64,000 bases of DNA. Source: Archegozetes longisetosus (lineage: Eukaryota; Arthropoda; Arachnida; Sarcoptiformes; Trhypochthoniidae). The stretch spans positions 17,453,794-17,517,793 of the forward strand of contig JAEMBT020000009.1 of assembly GCA_018873245.2 (NCBI GenBank), written 5' to 3'. Shown here piece by piece: positions 62,866 through 64,000 of this stretch; within the stretch, counting starts at the first letter, position 1; every line of letters begins with the position of its first letter. The translations under genes were made by a program, and so were the position numbers. The notes below the pieces were generated by a model that saw only the letters and a program-made list of their open reading frames with translations, did not search any database and was not told where the DNA came from.

Positions 62866-64000
62866 TTTGTGATGAGAACCAGAACGCAATATTAAGTTTA
62901 AATATCAATTATATCGAAAGTTCGAGCACAAACAAATGATTAAATAGTTGCTTGGTCCTCTTTAGACTCCGGCTCTTAGACTGCGATTCTCAGACTACAG
63001 TTCTTATACTCTGATTCTTAAACTCTGGTTCTGTTAGCTTTCGAAGCGTCAACTCAACTGGGATTTAGCCTCCAAAACAACTCGTACAAGTTATTGCAGA
63101 ATATTTTGATCGAAGTTAGTCTTGCGCATTTGGTGCTCAATTCGATTGGCATTGAATGCTAGTGAATTTTTTGTCTATCTAAATCTTATTTTCTCCTATT
63201 ACACTCCTTTTCAACTATTTTACTTTCAGATTTTCCTCTCAATACTATCAGTTCTCATGTGACATAAGTCTGAATATTTGGAAATTCTAGACTTCATGGA
63301 AAAAGACAATATTTGAGATCATAAATCACTTAAAATATGTATGTAAATTTAGGAAATTTTTTAAATCAACACATCGACTAACCTAACTTTAATTCTCCCT
63401 GATTTACATCGCCACACATGATTAATGAGAATTCTGACTGAACATACTATTCTTAACCCTATATGTCTTCTGTTTAGTGTAAATGTGGTATCTTAACTAT
63501 TAAATTTTAATTATTCATTTAAAACTATTTACACTTCTCTTAGTAATAATATGCTTTCAATCAATTTACTTTAGGTATTTGTTCACTTAAATGTTTGATC
63601 ATTTTATATTTCTACTGAATCACTTTGTGATAGCTTACAGTATAGACGATACTAATATATATACGTCATATTTCATGATTAACGTCCGTTTCACAGCACC
63701 AGCTCTGAATTTTGGAAAATACAAGCATCCAGATTCTCTAATAGAGATCTGATTAAAAAGAAATAACATTCAAAATATTACCTGCAATACTTTAGTGGTA
63801 GCTACTGATAGAAACAATGTACTAAAAGTTATTTCAATCATAATTATAGATTTTCTAAAGTAAACAATTACTTATTCATATAAAGCTTAAAAAGTTATTT
63901 CGACTTAACTACGGAATGTGAAATGTATTGTCACAAATATCTCATAGCAATAATACCATACAAGTTTAGGTTAGATCTAATTATTAGAATTACCGAACGT
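62866..64000. other. Upstream of the GPCR, no gene seen
   Basis: Contains the 5' flank of the receptor gene and a 14-bp minisatellite. No coding segment that I can support; upstream non-coding exons are possible. Confidence 0.45.
62965..63034 (+). repeat. 14-bp minisatellite, 5 copies
   Basis: Five consecutive 14-bp units: GACTCCGGCTCTTA, GACTGCGATTCTCA, GACTACAGTTCTTA, TACTCTGATTCTTA, AACTCTGGTTCTGT. It sits about 100 bp upstream of the GPCR start codon, in its likely promoter or leader. Confidence 0.8.

Noticed and set aside
1-64000. CRISPR arrays, operons, prokaryotic genes
   Set aside because: No regularly spaced direct repeats with unique spacers. The genes are intron-bearing animal genes and the repeats are MITEs or minisatellites.

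Overview
The window is nuclear DNA of an arthropod. Three things point there: AT-rich sequence with many short spliceosomal introns (about 60-140 bp, GT..AG), short arrays of the arthropod telomere pentamer TTAGG, and clear homologues of animal genes (DOCK3/4-sponge, DIDO1/PHF3-pps, DEG/ENaC channels, an NPY-like peptide GPCR, an alpha-crystallin heat shock protein). Compact genes plus a divergent DEG/ENaC cluster suggest an acariform mite; that last step is inference.

Layout. 0-2.5 kb: a small heat shock protein gene with a textbook heat-shock promoter. 3.8-4.2 kb: a fold-back DNA element with 9-bp target duplications that carries TTAGG repeats. 5.9-14.4 kb: a tandemly duplicated pair of intronless DEG/ENaC channel genes. 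Unit 1 (about 5.92-9.53 kb) has channel A and channel B1 intact. Unit 2 (about 11.30-14.41 kb) has a decayed A copy with a ~1.1 kb deletion and an intact B2. Each unit was later hit by a different DNA transposon, and the sister unit supplies the empty site.

14.65-21.24 kb, minus strand: a 12-exon gene encoding a 1,642-aa PHD + TFIIS-central + SPOC protein of the DIDO1/PHF3/pps family. 22.14-28.59 kb, plus strand: an 11-exon gene encoding a 1,714-aa DOCK3/4 (sponge)-type Rac guanine-nucleotide exchange factor. These two genes are head to head across a 0.9-kb gap. All reading frames close exactly across the proposed junctions.

29-61 kb: a long gene-poor, AT-rich stretch. It holds a second copy of a terminal-inverted-repeat element, a weak cluster of possible exons at 30.1-31.1 kb, a 215-bp near-perfect hairpin at 50.9 kb, a hAT-like relic at 51.8 kb, and scattered TTAGG-like arrays and minisatellites. 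61.1-62.9 kb, minus strand: a 4-exon peptide GPCR gene (367 aa) with an unusual HRF motif in place of DRY and a Phe at the normally invariant Pro of TM6.

The genes do not form a pathway. The most informative material is the channel duplication, with its nested and complementary transposon insertions, its patchy divergence and its variable extracellular hexapeptide repeat, plus the unexplained hairpins.
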